Notes: generated by a model from the sequence alone, not told the origin. A DNA stretch of 64,000 nucleotides from Terriglobales bacterium (GCA_035764005.1 DASTZZ010000125.1:50398-114397); one strand, 5' to 3'; counted from the stretch's first letter, positions 10,101 to 18,611 are shown. Numbers and translations: made by a program.

Positions 10101-10480
10101 CCAACGCGGGCACGGTCCTGGGAGAAAATCCAATCCGCGCGAACACGACCGGCCAGCCGGTCTTTGGTGCAGGCACGCACACGGCTGCCGAATGGTTCAA
10201 CCCTGCTGCGTTCACAACACCGGCAGCGTTCACGTTTGGGAATGTCGGACGCAATTCCCTTTATGGTCCGGGCATGCAGACGCTCGACTTCGCCCTCGCG
10301 CGCAGTTTCGCTCTCACCGAGAAATCAAGCTTCCAGTTTCGAGCTGAAGCGTTCAATGCTCTTAATCACACCAACTTGGGCACGCCGAACAGGTTCGTTA
10401 ATACTCCCCAGTTCGGCACGATCACAATGGCGATGACTCCTGGACGGGAACTCCAGCTCAGTGCCCGGGTCTCGTTCTAG
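7103..10480 (+). CDS. TonB-dependent receptor, acidobacterial Oar-like
   Basis: This is a large outer-membrane receptor (1125 residues) that would import a substrate using energy from TonB-ExbBD. After a signal peptide (cleavage near SAFGQ) comes a carboxypeptidase-regulatory-like beta domain (about 22-105, beginning YGVITGTVTD). The plug follows (about 120-240, with the ELPLNGR motif and the LDGATNTDP segment), then a long beta-barrel ending in a terminal Phe (LSARVSF), the usual barrel-insertion signal. It stands alone with no SusD partner and no enzyme nearby, so its substrate cannot be inferred. Its stop overlaps the stop of the convergent DinB-like gene by a few bases. Confidence 0.92.
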   Translation: MRKSVLLQGLLGLTISAFGQSNYGVITGTVTDVQHLRIATATIQLKAASTGAVRRVITNEQGLFEAAALLPDDYEITTDAPGFAAATQSVRLEVGQRLAVDVMLKIGPVSEGVKVSADNEVLHTKDASVGEVIEPKSIKELPLNGRMLIDLVLTVPGAHLGFGAQSGTTNPLYWRPGQRSAVVIGGNRPNANYFLLDGATNTDPTFNTQNLSPSPDAVKEFQVQTSSYTAEMGGAGGGQINIVTHSGSNQYHGTMYEFLRNGAMDASTFGSMGNNHLVQNNFGGSFGGPLVGKSTFFFANYEGLRLTQTDAQILTVPTPDELRGDFSMSNTKIYDPTTAVANPNYNPSLPTGPSNFPYTRSQFPNNQIPTNRINAKLEAFLLQYIPAPNMTMPMGSADSNNYLDLRNETHLQDQGTLRIDHNFSNGDTVFARYSAGSENGFSPSSGTTSTTENLPGFGANFDNLSQQSTLSWNRIVSNTKVNTATIAISRLSMDRTSQNDGANDIVSQLGIQGIGFGGPQASGAPWFAVQGYTGIGDSFAATPMHAWDTMIEGRDAFTWQHGRHGLKFGGEYHRYIWPMWGFFQNRGFYQFTNGYTTQFGFNNGSGSGLASMLLGLPAVKQRQAGIPQMNLRAWGTAAFAEDSWQVTPTTTINLGLRYEYTDPLYDLKSTNTNLIFQNGTPQVFIGGEQGYPKGLMYASKLNFAPRFGIAKNLPGQGLVLRGAYGIFFTPVDLNTWCNQRHNVPYVFPETQQADNFTPPAALFSSGLNFGTPVLGTGPLPATTVSFTAFDPHAPSQYVQQWNGSLQKALGADTSVEVGYLGSRGLHLQRAHLINNPAPGPGPLGPRRPFKTLTFIPGTVLTPSSTDAIFQSQIFPVSTINLLEDTAQSWYDAGYVNVRRRYSHGLSLLANYTFAKDLTNAPDFRSPMDESAIPQNNSDLAAEKGPGCDVRHRFALSSVYDIPAFRQQQWLRLVTQDWHLSTVYQVQSGMPFTISVFGDTANAGTVLGENPIRANTTGQPVFGAGTHTAAEWFNPAAFTTPAAFTFGNVGRNSLYGPGMQTLDFALARSFALTEKSSFQFRAEAFNALNHTNLGTPNRFVNTPQFGTITMAMTPGRELQLSARVSF

Positions 10481-11001
10481 CGATTGAGAATTCCAAGAAA
10501 AGCTTTCCACGGTCCTACTTCTTGAGCGTATTGCCGAGCCAGCGTGCGCAGGATCTGGTCGATGTGATTCCAGTCGTGGACCACCCAAGTGGCGAGCAAT
10601 TGGCGCATGGTCACTGCTCCCAATTCGGGATGGCGGCCGGGTAAATCAAGACTGGCTTCGTCGAGTCCGAACGAACGAAGCGTCTCGATGCTCTTGCGGC
10701 GCAGCCCGGCAAATTCCTGCAGCAATTCATCGACGGACTTTCCCTCGATCAGCAGATTGAACCCGCGCCGGTCGAAAGGATCGAATGCACGCGAGTCCTG
10801 AAACTCGAGAATCCTGCGCGCTCGCGGAATCCAGTCGTCAACTTCGGCAAACATCACGTGGCCCAATACGTCCATTGGACTGAATGCCTTCGGATCAATG
10901 CGAGAATTGAGCCATTCAGCAGGTTGGTCGCGCAACAAAGCATCAAACACACGCGGAGTGCGGTTTAACATTGCCAAGGCTTCGTCGAGTTGAAAATTCA
11001 T
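10477..11001 (-). CDS. DinB-like metal-binding four-helix protein
   Basis: This 174-residue protein matches the DinB/YfiT superfamily (DinB_2 type), four-helix bundles that bind a divalent metal and often act as thiol-dependent transferases or stress proteins. The three expected His ligands are visible: GHVMFAE near residue 48 and the VVHDWNHIDQ motif near 141-145. Length is normal. It converges on the receptor gene with overlapping stop codons (10477-10480). The substrate is unknown. Confidence 0.82.
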   Translation of the reverse strand: MNFQLDEALAMLNRTPRVFDALLRDQPAEWLNSRIDPKAFSPMDVLGHVMFAEVDDWIPRARRILEFQDSRAFDPFDRRGFNLLIEGKSVDELLQEFAGLRRKSIETLRSFGLDEASLDLPGRHPELGAVTMRQLLATWVVHDWNHIDQILRTLARQYAQEVGPWKAFLGILNR

Positions 11002-11191
11002 TCCTATGTCCTGTTCGTCAGGAAGGCGTCGTTCCCGTCTCGAGGCTATTCGATAGATTTGAGAATTAGCCGCTGCGATGCGGAATTATCGAACTTCGCA
11101 GCAATATCCTGACGGACCCGGCCATCGTAATCCGGTGATAGTCTCGACCTCCCAGTGGCGATTCTGAGCACAGGGGCATGCCTCAGCAAAG

Positions 11192-11710
11192 ATGGAAGCA
11201 AGAGAAACGTACAAAACTGCGATGACTTCAAGACCTACGATCGTCGGACTCATATCCGACACACACGGACTCCTTCGTCCCGAAGTGGTAAACGCGCTGC
11301 GTGGGTCTCACGCAATCATTCACGCCGGCGATGTAGGGCGCGAAGAGATCGTTCGCGAGCTGGAGAAGATTGCGCCTGTGACCGTCGTTCGCGGCAATAT
11401 TGATACGAGTGCATGGTCACGCAAGCTGCCGGCGACGAATGTTCTGGAAATCGCTGGAACGAGCATCTACGTACTTCATAACATCGATGAACTCGATCTC
11501 GACCCGGGCTCCGCCGGATTTTCAGGCGTGATTTTCGGTCACTCGCATAGACCGCTGATCGAACAGCGCAAAGGCGTTCTCTTCGTCAATCCAGGCAGTG
11601 CAGGACCACGCCGGTTCAATTTGCCGACCTCCGTTGGGCGATTGGTGATCGAAAATGCAATCCTCGCTCCTGAACTGATCACATTCGCACTAGGTGATAC
11701 TAAAAAGTGA
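11192..11710 (+). CDS. YfcE/MJ0936-type metallophosphoesterase
   Basis: This calcineurin-like phosphodiesterase of about 172 residues has all family motifs in order: GLISDTHG, HAGDVG, VRGNID, a late GHSHRP block and NPGSAGPRR. These supply the two-metal site of the YfcE/MJ0936 family, which hydrolyses phosphodiesters. A second ATG at 11222 (MTSRPTIVGL) would give a protein starting closer to the family norm. Neither start has a strong ribosome-binding site, so the first 10 residues are uncertain. Confidence 0.88.
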   Translation: MEARETYKTAMTSRPTIVGLISDTHGLLRPEVVNALRGSHAIIHAGDVGREEIVRELEKIAPVTVVRGNIDTSAWSRKLPATNVLEIAGTSIYVLHNIDELDLDPGSAGFSGVIFGHSHRPLIEQRKGVLFVNPGSAGPRRFNLPTSVGRLVIENAILAPELITFALGDTKK

Positions 11711-11874
11711 TTCATTAAGTTGGATGTATGAACCGGCGCGCGTCACAGCCCATGCTTCTTGTGATAAAGCACGGGGCAAACCTGAAGCGAGGACAAAATT
11801 AGAATGCGTTCGCTATCCCGGCTTGCGTCCCTGGGTGTTTCGGACGTTCCTGAGTCGGTCATTTGATTAATGCC

Positions 11875-12333
11875 TCAAACGACATCGGCATCGCGCTTCA
11901 TGTAGAACTTGCGATCGTGTTCATGTGTGACTCGGAAGCCAAGGCGCTCGTAAAGTCGGCGCGCAGGATTGATTCGCACTACATTCAGGCGAACTGCAAG
12001 ATTGAATGCAGCGGCTTCGCTAATCAATCGCTTCATCACCTCGGTACCGACGCCCCTACGCTGAAACTTGTTGTCCACGAACAGCTGCCCGAGGAAAAGT
12101 CCATCTTCTTCCCGGATGGTCTGCACCCAGCCTACATCGGTGCCGTCGAGCACTATGATGCGAACCTGCGTCGAGTTCCACTGCTGCCTCAAGTTAGTTT
12201 TTTGCGCGGTTCTGTCTAAATGTAGTTCCTCAATGATCCAACTCATTTCCTCGAAATAGAGACGCCGGCAGTACTCGAAATCGTGGTCGAGAGCTGGACG
12301 CAATTCAATCTGCGCAGGTCTATTCTGTAGCAT
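11875..12333 (-). CDS. GNAT family N-acetyltransferase
   Basis: This 152-residue acetyltransferase has the acetyl-CoA-binding motif A as QLFVDNKFQRRGVGTEVMKRL, followed by the N-P-A-R-R-L-Y-E-R-L-G-F segment typical of GNAT enzymes. The N-terminal RPALDHDFEYCRRLY also fits. The acceptor is unknown. It lies just downstream of the oxidoreductase gene on the same strand (about 40 bases apart), so the two may be co-transcribed. Confidence 0.85.
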   Translation of the reverse strand: MLQNRPAQIELRPALDHDFEYCRRLYFEEMSWIIEELHLDRTAQKTNLRQQWNSTQVRIIVLDGTDVGWVQTIREEDGLFLGQLFVDNKFQRRGVGTEVMKRLISEAAAFNLAVRLNVVRINPARRLYERLGFRVTHEHDRKFYMKRDADVV

Positions 12334-12373
12334 TCAACAATCGCTTAACCCAGATCAAAATCGAGGACAGCCC

Positions 12374-13336
12374 TCACCGCGTCATGATCACCAAGCGACT
12401 GCGGAGTTGATCGCGCTGCCAGGCGTTTTCAACATCGGGAAGCGGGACCTTTTCGGTGTCTATATGAAGGTTCCCTTCTGCTGCATGCGCCATCACTTGC
12501 TGAAAAGCTTCAACCAAAATGTCGCGCGGCGGAATCCCGGCGGTGCCCATAATTGTTAGTGCCGTGCTACGCAGCACAGCTGCGGGAAGTGTGATGGTCG
12601 GCGCAGCGCTTTCTCCAGCCTGAACGAAGCGGGTTTCGCCTCCGATCGCTGCAAATTCTTTGCGGGTTATCGCAGCGAAAAATGCTTCCGCGGGAGCTCC
12701 CCACAAGTAGTCGATCACCACCTGGAATCCCGTGCGTTCCCGCAGAAATGCTTCGGTGAGTTCACCGGCAGGCAATGCCAGAGAGATTGTCGCGTCGGCG
12801 CCGAGATCAGAGAGCGATTCCAGCGCCTCTTGATTGCGTCCCGCTGCAACGACCCGAGCAGCCCCAAGAAGCTTTGCAATCTTTACCGCCAGTTTACCGG
12901 TGATCCCTGTCGCGCCAAGGATGAGGACGTTTTCACCTCGCGCTAACTTTGCGCGGTAGGCGAGTGAAAGCCACGCTGAGATGCCCGGGTTGGGCAGAGC
13001 TGCGGCAGTCGCGTCGTCCACATTGTCCGGAATTGGGAACGTGAAGGCACGCGGCACTACGGTACGCTCTGCCATTGCCCCGTGCGGTGGCCGGGACCCT
13101 CCGAAGAAGACCCGTTGCCCGTCATCGAGATGGCCTACTCCATCCGTGCCGCAAACGCGCGGCAGCTCGCGGCCGCTTGCAAAGTGCGCTCCGCTCGCAA
13201 TTTGCTTGTCAACAGGCTTCAGCGATGCAGCGCGAACATGCACGATCGCTTCACTGTTTTTGTCACTAATGACCGGCTCTGGGAATTCTTCGTAACGAGG
13301 AACCGTTCCAATCTTGTGCAGGACGGCAGCGTGCAT
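12374..13336 (-). CDS. zinc-independent MDR family oxidoreductase (quinone reductase-like)
   Basis: This medium-chain dehydrogenase/reductase has 320 residues. The N-terminal GroES-like domain contains the LKPVDKQIASG and GTDGVG segments. A Rossmann domain with GATGITG binds NADPH (about residues 140-146). Catalytic zinc ligands of alcohol dehydrogenases are absent, which points to a quinone oxidoreductase or enoyl-reductase-like enzyme. The exact substrate cannot be told. It is transcribed toward the GNAT gene. Confidence 0.85.
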   Translation of the reverse strand: MHAAVLHKIGTVPRYEEFPEPVISDKNSEAIVHVRAASLKPVDKQIASGAHFASGRELPRVCGTDGVGHLDDGQRVFFGGSRPPHGAMAERTVVPRAFTFPIPDNVDDATAAALPNPGISAWLSLAYRAKLARGENVLILGATGITGKLAVKIAKLLGAARVVAAGRNQEALESLSDLGADATISLALPAGELTEAFLRERTGFQVVIDYLWGAPAEAFFAAITRKEFAAIGGETRFVQAGESAAPTITLPAAVLRSTALTIMGTAGIPPRDILVEAFQQVMAHAAEGNLHIDTEKVPLPDVENAWQRDQLRSRLVIMTR

Positions 13337-13601
13337 ACCCGTTCGCCCTCTCGACTTCTACTCTAAAGCCAGCGCCATTGAATTGCATGGTGAGGTTTTG
13401 GACGCATGGGACGGCACAGTGTGCTCCTGAGTCGGGAAAGAATGAGAATATAGGCGTTAGTTTGAACCGGCTGCCCGAATTCAGCTATCGGCTGGGTATC
13501 TACATTCTTAATCAGGAACAAATCGCGACCTGCCCCTCCCGCTCAGTGCTTTCAGCGCTGCTGCTACCATAGCCCTGCCCTATCAGTGCGTAGGAGACGC
13601 T

Positions 13602-14390
13602 TTGAGTCAAGACGGCAGTCAGCGTGTTGCTGTGATCACCGGTGCTGCCCAAGGAATCGGGCGCACGACGGCCGAACTCCTCGCTCACCGAGGCTATTGC
13701 TTCGCACTCAGCGACCTGCGAACGCCGGATCAGACGCTAGCCTCACTCGAATCACGCGACGCAGAGGTGATCAGCCATGTAGGGGACATTAGCGATGAAT
13801 TCGTCGTCGAGCAGCTGGTTCGAAAAGTTTATGAGCGCTGGGGACGCAGCGACTTGCTCGTCAACAATGCCGGCGTAAGTTTCATCGCACCTGCAGAGAA
13901 GATTTCTGCTAAGGACTATCGCCGCGTGCTGGAAGTAAATCTAGTCGCACCCTTTCTGCTGTCAAAGGCATTCGGCATACGCATGTTGGCTGCAGGGGGC
14001 GGCTGCATTGTGAATGTGGCATCAGTGGCCGGACTCGTTGGCATTGCCGATCGCGCTGCGTACAACGCGTCCAAGCACGGACTCATTGGTCTCACACGAA
14101 CCCTGGCAGCAGAGTGGGGCGGACGAGGTGTACGCGTAAATGCCGTGTGTCCCGGATGGGTCAAAACGGAGATGGATGCGGCTGACCAAAGAGGCGGGAT
14201 GTACACCGACGACGACATCATCGGCCGCGTGCCCATGGCCCGCTTCGCGTCTGCGGACGATGTTGCGCGAGCCATCGCATTCCTCGCCGACGATACGCAA
14301 AGCGGATTCATCAACGGCCACGCCCTTGCAGTCGACGGCGGGTGGACCAGCGACGGCAGTTGGCAATCCCTGCGCCTAAGCCATCGGTGA
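13602..14390 (+). CDS. short-chain dehydrogenase/reductase
   Basis: This classical SDR has 262 residues. The cofactor motif TGAAQGIG is at 13-20 and NNAG at 88-91. The catalytic Ser141 and the YNASK motif (Tyr154, Lys158) are all present, and the C-terminal GGWTSDG is usual for the family. The start is TTG, set by AGGAG six bases upstream. It reduces or oxidises a carbonyl/alcohol with NAD(P)H; the substrate is not evident. Residues 35-60 are compatible with an NAD-preferring loop, but this is not decisive. Confidence 0.92.
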   Translation: MSQDGSQRVAVITGAAQGIGRTTAELLAHRGYCFALSDLRTPDQTLASLESRDAEVISHVGDISDEFVVEQLVRKVYERWGRSDLLVNNAGVSFIAPAEKISAKDYRRVLEVNLVAPFLLSKAFGIRMLAAGGGCIVNVASVAGLVGIADRAAYNASKHGLIGLTRTLAAEWGGRGVRVNAVCPGWVKTEMDAADQRGGMYTDDDIIGRVPMARFASADDVARAIAFLADDTQSGFINGHALAVDGGWTSDGSWQSLRLSHR

Positions 14391-14530
14391 AGTTGTTCGT
14401 TGTGTTTCACGCTTCGCAGCTCCGAGGCTTTGCGGCTGCAGAGCCTGTTTTAGCGGGGAGCTCGGGTAGCGATTGGTCCCACTCATGTTGCTCACCTTTT
14501 AGCCCCTTTAGTCGTCATTCTTGCGTTCCC

Positions 14531-15814
14531 ATGAAAAGGCTACTGCTGCCCCTGTTGATCCTTGCCAGCCTTACATCGGCGATGTTTGCGGAATTGCCCT
14601 TCATCCAAGACAACTACACGCAAGCTCTGGCACAGGCAAAGCAACGCAAGCGGCCGATTTTTGCCGAATGCTGGGCCCCCTGGTGATCGAGTTGCCGCCT
14701 GATGAGAACCATGCTTGCGCATGTTGACCTCACCAGGTACGCCGGACAGTTTGTCTGGCTGGAAATGAACTTCGACAAGCCGGAGAACCAGAAGTTCTTC
14801 ACCCGTTTTGCTGCCAGTGCGACTCCTACCTTTTATGTGATCAGTGCCGAGGGTAAGGTCCTGGCCGATCAACCTGGAGCGATGTCGGAGGCGGAGCTCA
14901 CAGCTTTCCTCAACCGAGGAGTGAGCCTGGCACACAACCGGCAGAACCCGGCCGACATCGCGCTGGCACGGGCTGACGCGCTTCTCAGCACCAAGTCACC
15001 GGACGCCGTCGCAGCTTACGAAGAAGCGCTGCGCCTCGCCCCGCCCGACTGGGCGCGACGTCCACTGGCGCAGTATTCCCTCGTAACCGCCCTGCAAATA
15101 AATGAGCAGAATCAGCAATGCGCGGAGACCGCAGCCCGCGAGGCCCCTGTCATGAAGCATGACAACACTTTCGCGAGCACCGTAGTTGCCGGAATGTGGT
15201 GCCTGGTCCAAGGTGACGCTGCCGCCGCGTGGCGGACCGCGGCTGCCGCTAAACTAGAGCCTCTCGTACAACAGGCTCTCGCCTCTACTGAAACCGTACG
15301 TGATGAACGTAACGAGCTGTACCGCACGCTCATGTACCTTGCTGTTTCCCGAAACCAGAACGCCCAGGCCGCGACTTTGGAAGATAAGTGGTTAAGCGAA
15401 CTCGACGCGGTCAAACCTGCCGACGACGAGGAGCGCTCCGCGGTAGACATCGCGCGCGTCGAAGCCATTCAAATCTACGGAGATCCTGAGCGCATCCTGC
15501 CTGCATTGCGAAGCTCCGAAGAAGCGATGCTGCACAATTACAACGCTTCGCTTCGCGTGGCGCAGATGGAAAAAGCCGCCAAGCACTACGAAGGGGCTAT
15601 CGCTGCGTGCAATCGCGGGCTGGAGCGCGACCCCGGTGCTGCCGGACGCTCATGGCTACTGCAAATCAAAGCGGATGCTCTGAAACAGAAAGGCGACTCT
15701 GCCGATGTGCGCGGAACACTCGAAGAAGCTCTGAAAGCTGCGCAAGAGATTCCGAGTCAAAGCCAGCGCGAGAACAATGTAAAGAGGATTCAACAAGCGC
15801 TCGCAGGAAAGTAG
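14531..15814 (+). CDS. exported thioredoxin-fold/TPR protein with in-frame TGA at the redox Cys (candidate selenoprotein)
   Basis: Read through one TGA, this frame gives 427 residues. An N-terminal signal peptide (MKRLLLPLLILASLTSAMFA) is followed by a thioredoxin-like domain whose active site reads W-A-P-W-(TGA)-S-S-C-R. The TGA is codon 52 and Cys is residue 55, exactly the WAxWCxxC pattern of TlpA/thioredoxin_7-type proteins with TGA in place of the first Cys. The downstream domain is intact, with a cis-Pro region (ATPTF, Pro99) and then TPR-like helical pairs to the C-terminus. The 370-codon part after the stop begins at an ATG (14702) with no ribosome-binding site and would lack the redox motif. 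So either selenocysteine is inserted (U-x-x-C) or a TGC/TGT-to-TGA mutation inactivated the gene. The upstream ATG also lacks a good ribosome-binding site. Confidence 0.7.
14684..14686 (+). other. in-frame TGA at the first position of a CxxC motif (possible Sec codon)
   Basis: The codons before and after are in the same frame. The TGA is flanked by Trp on one side and Ser-Ser-Cys-Arg on the other. A small hairpin (CATGC, loop TTGC, GCATG; 14710-14723) lies 24-37 bases after the TGA. It does not match the bacterial SECIS consensus well, since no G is in the first two loop positions. Confidence 0.5.
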
Positions 15815-15974
15815 TTGCTGTTTCTCCATTTTGATGCGGGCTTGGATCGCACGAGTTCGCGATGCGATTCGAAGACCCAACGCTTTCCGCTTCATTAATG
15901 GAGGCGACGAGCAGCGTAATCGCGCTTTGCGACTTTCGCACCGTCGTGACTACAACGTGTGTACTCGTAAGAAA

Positions 15975-16004
15975 AAAGCGCCCGATGAGCGGGCGCTTTC
16001 TTTT
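15975..16004. terminator. bidirectional rho-independent terminator
   Basis: A perfect 10-bp stem (15975-15984 with 15990-15999; GCGCCCG core, five-base loop) is flanked by A residues on the left and TTTCTTTT on the right. It can end transcription both of the plus-strand thioredoxin-fold gene and of the minus-strand rnk gene, whose stop is at 16008. Confidence 0.88.
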
Positions 16005-16007
16005 CGC

Positions 16008-16421
16008 TCAGGCGGCGTGTCCCGCAGCTTCGGGCTGATAGAGGATTTCCTCCAGCCTGAACCGACGTTCTCCCGCCGGAACTGACCAGACGATCACATC
16101 ACCAGCACGATAACCGATGATTGCAGTGCCAATCGGCGCCAGCACTGAAATGCGGCCCTGCGCGACGTCAGCATCGCGAGGAAAGACGAGGGCATAGATG
16201 GACTCACGTCCCGAGTCGAGATCCTTCAGTCGCACGCGCGAGTTCATGGTGACGACATCGGCCGGAATCTCGTCGGAGGTGACAATCTCAGCCTGCGCAA
16301 GTTCTTCTTTCAGCAATCGCAAGTGCTGGAGGTCTCTGCTGGAAATTCTTTCGGCCGATTCCACCAGGTCGCTCAACCTTTGCATGTCTTCCTCGGTGAC
16401 GAAGATGGTGCGTTCTTTCAT
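16008..16421 (-). CDS. rnk: Rnk-type GreA/GreB C-terminal domain protein
   Basis: This 137-residue protein matches Rnk (regulator of nucleoside diphosphate kinase), a short relative of the GreA/GreB transcript-cleavage factors. The N-terminal 50 residues form a short helical stretch (MQRLSDLVESAERISSRDL). The rest is the GreA/GreB C-terminal FKBP-like fold, with NSRVRLKDLDSG and ISVLAPIGTAIIGYRAGD. The ATG is preceded by AAGGAG at good spacing. Rnk binds RNA polymerase but lacks the full cleavage coiled coil. It follows a ribosome-hibernation gene 64 bases upstream on the same strand, so the two probably form a small stress operon. Confidence 0.85.
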   Translation of the reverse strand: MKERTIFVTEEDMQRLSDLVESAERISSRDLQHLRLLKEELAQAEIVTSDEIPADVVTMNSRVRLKDLDSGRESIYALVFPRDADVAQGRISVLAPIGTAIIGYRAGDVIVWSVPAGERRFRLEEILYQPEAAGHAA

Positions 16422-16485
16422 GGTTCGTTCTCCTTAAGCGCTAAGTTATGGATGAAATGAGTGAATGATTGCGGCGAGCGAGCGC

Positions 16486-16821
16486 TCAGGCAGCGCGGAT
16501 GCTCTCGCGCCCAAACCTGAGATCGCGAATCCGGGCAAGTTCTTGGGCGAAGAGACGGCCGATGCGAGTGGTCGCGCGATCGATCGCCGTGTGCATGTCC
16601 GTACTCGATTCTTCTACGCTCACGCGCCCGAATGGAACGATCTCGGCATCGATTTGACACTGATTCCGAGCACCATGCAGGCGCTCCGAACCAACAATTC
16701 GGACATCCAGCCTTCCTACTCGTCCGGCGAAACGCCCAAGGGAAAAATGCAGACGCCGCGCGACGTAGCGCCGCAGCGCCTCAGATACATCCACCTTGCT
16801 CAGCTTCACTTCTACTTGCAT
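16486..16821 (-). CDS. HPF/RaiA-like ribosome hibernation factor
   Basis: The product has 111 residues and the beta-alpha-beta-beta-beta-alpha layout of the short HPF/YfiA (sigma-54 modulation) family, which sits in the decoding centre of idle ribosomes. Typical features are the basic helix ALRRYVARRLHFSLGRF and the acidic-polar middle strands. The ATG at 16821 is chosen because GGAGG precedes it by five bases; an ATG at 16833 lies on top of that site. The C-terminal dimerisation domain of long HPF is absent. It is the first gene of a probable operon with rnk. Confidence 0.78.
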   Translation of the reverse strand: MQVEVKLSKVDVSEALRRYVARRLHFSLGRFAGRVGRLDVRIVGSERLHGARNQCQIDAEIVPFGRVSVEESSTDMHTAIDRATTRIGRLFAQELARIRDLRFGRESIRAA

Positions 16822-17145
16822 CGACACCTCCACGACTGCTTTCTCCTATAGACGCAGTCTTCAGTCGTTAGTTCTTTTCATAATTGCTAAGAGTCTGTTC
16901 GATTTTCGTTAACAACATTTCCCATCAGCGGTACTCCACTTGCGAAACGTAAAGTTGTGTTGCGGGAGATCAACAGCAGGCGAACTGAGCGAGACAGTCA
17001 CTCTGAAATGTTTCGAGTGATGCAGCCGTTCCTGATCTTGAGGATGAGCAATACAACTGAACGAACGAGTACGCTAGAGTTGCTGTTCGAGAGCATTGCA
17101 ACGCTCTGCCTCAATGGAGGTGCGTGTTAGAATCGGCGGCTGCTT
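16822..17145. other. 324-base divergent intergenic region
   Basis: The gap lies between the hibernation-factor gene and the Wza-like gene and must carry promoters in both directions. I see no recognisable riboswitch, RNA gene or strong consensus promoter in it. Confidence 0.4.
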
Positions 17146-18120
17146 ATGATCACGCGAGACCTTCGCGCATCGCCCCGCTACGGATTGGCTCTGGTTTGGC
17201 TTTCTTTGTTTGTCGCTTCCAGTTCCGCACAAACGACACAGCTAAAGGAGAACGAACGTGCTGCAAGTCCCTCGCGCCAATCCAGTTCCGCGATTGAGAC
17301 ATCAGCATCCATTCGGATCGCGCCAGGCGATCTGCTGGAATTAAAAGTTTTCGGTGCTCCCGAATTGGGAAGCACAGTGCGCGTGAGCGGAGAAGGCGAG
17401 ATCGCGATTGCTCTCATCGGGTCGGTACGGGTTGCGGGGCTTACCCCTGAGCAGGCCCAAACTCAAATTGAACAACGGTTCCGCGACGGCGGATATCTAC
17501 GCAGTCCTCACGTCAGCATCCTTGCAAAGGAATTCGCGTCACAAGGTATTTCCGTTTTAGGAGAAGTTACCCATCCGGGAGTTTATCCGTTGCTGGGAAG
17601 CCATCGCTTGCTCGATGCCATTGCTGCGGCGGGAGGCACAACTGCGTACGCCGGCAAAACAGTTGCCGTTTCGCATCGGAATGACTCGGATGCAGGACAA
17701 GAAATCGTGCTCGCCCGCAGTGCAGACGCGGGCTGGACGCAGAACATCGACCTTCGTCCAGGAGACACGGTCATCGTTTCCCGTGCAGGTATCGTCTACG
17801 TCAGCGGCGATGTACGCACCCCCGGCGGCTTCGTTATGAATCAGAAGAACAATCTCACCGTCTTACAGGCAATTGCGCTGGCACAAGGTCTCAATCCGAC
17901 GGCATCGCTCAACAGCGCGCGCATTATTCGGAGGCGAGCAGGCACGCTGAAGGAAATTCCTGTCCCGCTCAAGGAGATCATGCAAGCCAAATCACCAGAC
18001 CTCGACTTGCAAGATGCCGATGTGCTGTTCGTTCCGAGCAGTGCGTCAAAATCAGCCGCACGCAAGAGTTTGGAATCCATCGTTCAGGTTGCGACAGGGT
18101 TGGCAATCTATCGGCGATAG
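17146..18120 (+). CDS. polysaccharide export protein (Wza/OPX family)
   Basis: This periplasmic/outer-membrane export protein has 324 residues. A signal peptide ends near SSSAQ. The poly-export (PES) domain begins with the diagnostic SIRIAPGDLLELKVFGAPEL (about residues 55-135). Two SLBB beta-grasp domains follow (about 138-210 and 216-295; ISVLGEVTHPGVYPL and VYVSGDVRTPGGF). There is no lipobox Cys, unlike Wza of E. coli, and no obvious terminal amphipathic pore helix. No tyrosine kinase or glycosyltransferases lie beside it, so it looks like an isolated OPX gene. Confidence 0.88.
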   Translation: MITRDLRASPRYGLALVWLSLFVASSSAQTTQLKENERAASPSRQSSSAIETSASIRIAPGDLLELKVFGAPELGSTVRVSGEGEIAIALIGSVRVAGLTPEQAQTQIEQRFRDGGYLRSPHVSILAKEFASQGISVLGEVTHPGVYPLLGSHRLLDAIAAAGGTTAYAGKTVAVSHRNDSDAGQEIVLARSADAGWTQNIDLRPGDTVIVSRAGIVYVSGDVRTPGGFVMNQKNNLTVLQAIALAQGLNPTASLNSARIIRRRAGTLKEIPVPLKEIMQAKSPDLDLQDADVLFVPSSASKSAARKSLESIVQVATGLAIYRR

Positions 18121-18611
18121 GCACAAGTTATGGTCGAAGCAGCTTTTTCCTTACACAGGCCTCGCTGCGCCAGAAGCGTCGGAAGAGAATGAAGGCGGTC
18201 TGCGATGAAACACTCATCGATCTTGACGATTACACAATGACGCTCGCGGCAAAACGCAAGTGAACGTCACCTTAGCCATCTGCGCGGTGCCGGGATCCCG
18301 ATCTACTCATTTCTGCTGCAGTTTCTTGTAATTGAGCAGGTCAGCTGTCGCGCACTTCCTCAATTGGAAAATTGTTGGGCCCATTCCTGGGTTTTCGATC
18401 TTCCGCTATCGGTGGGGTAAAGTTCGCATTACACAAGCATGAAACGCGCAACCTTCACACTGAGCGCCATTGGTGTCGCTATTTTGCTCTCTTTCGGATT
18501 GCGTGAAGCCGTGCAAGTCTGTGTCAATACGCGAACTGTATGTCAAATGAAATGAAACGAGGACTGTATACTGCAACTTCCCCGAGTTTAGAAGACTGAG
18601 GCAGAAGGCGA
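18121..18611. other. 491-base intergenic region upstream of the rhamnose-locus regulator
   Basis: No gene is supported here. A TATACT -10-like hexamer (18567-18572) with a weak TGTCAA at 18541-18546 could serve the regulator gene. An A/T-rich stretch with repeated AAATGAAAT near 18545-18557 may be an autoregulatory site. This is weaker than the palindromes at 19762 and 26783. Confidence 0.4.

Noticed and set aside
11769..11812. GGGCAAACCTGAAGCGAGGACAAAA resembles the start of a GEMM riboswitch on the plus strand
   Set aside because: The GCGCAAAG block and the second arm are missing, and no plus-strand gene follows.
14702..15814. Independent gene starting at ATG 14702
   Set aside because: It lacks a ribosome-binding site, would begin inside a thioredoxin fold just after its active site, and is in phase with the signal-peptide frame upstream. 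A single gene interrupted by TGA fits better.
18241..18300. GGCAAAACGCAAGTGAACGTCACC looks loosely like a c-di-GMP aptamer
   Set aside because: There is no GNRA-capped stem and no tetraloop-receptor arm, so it does not fold as GEMM.
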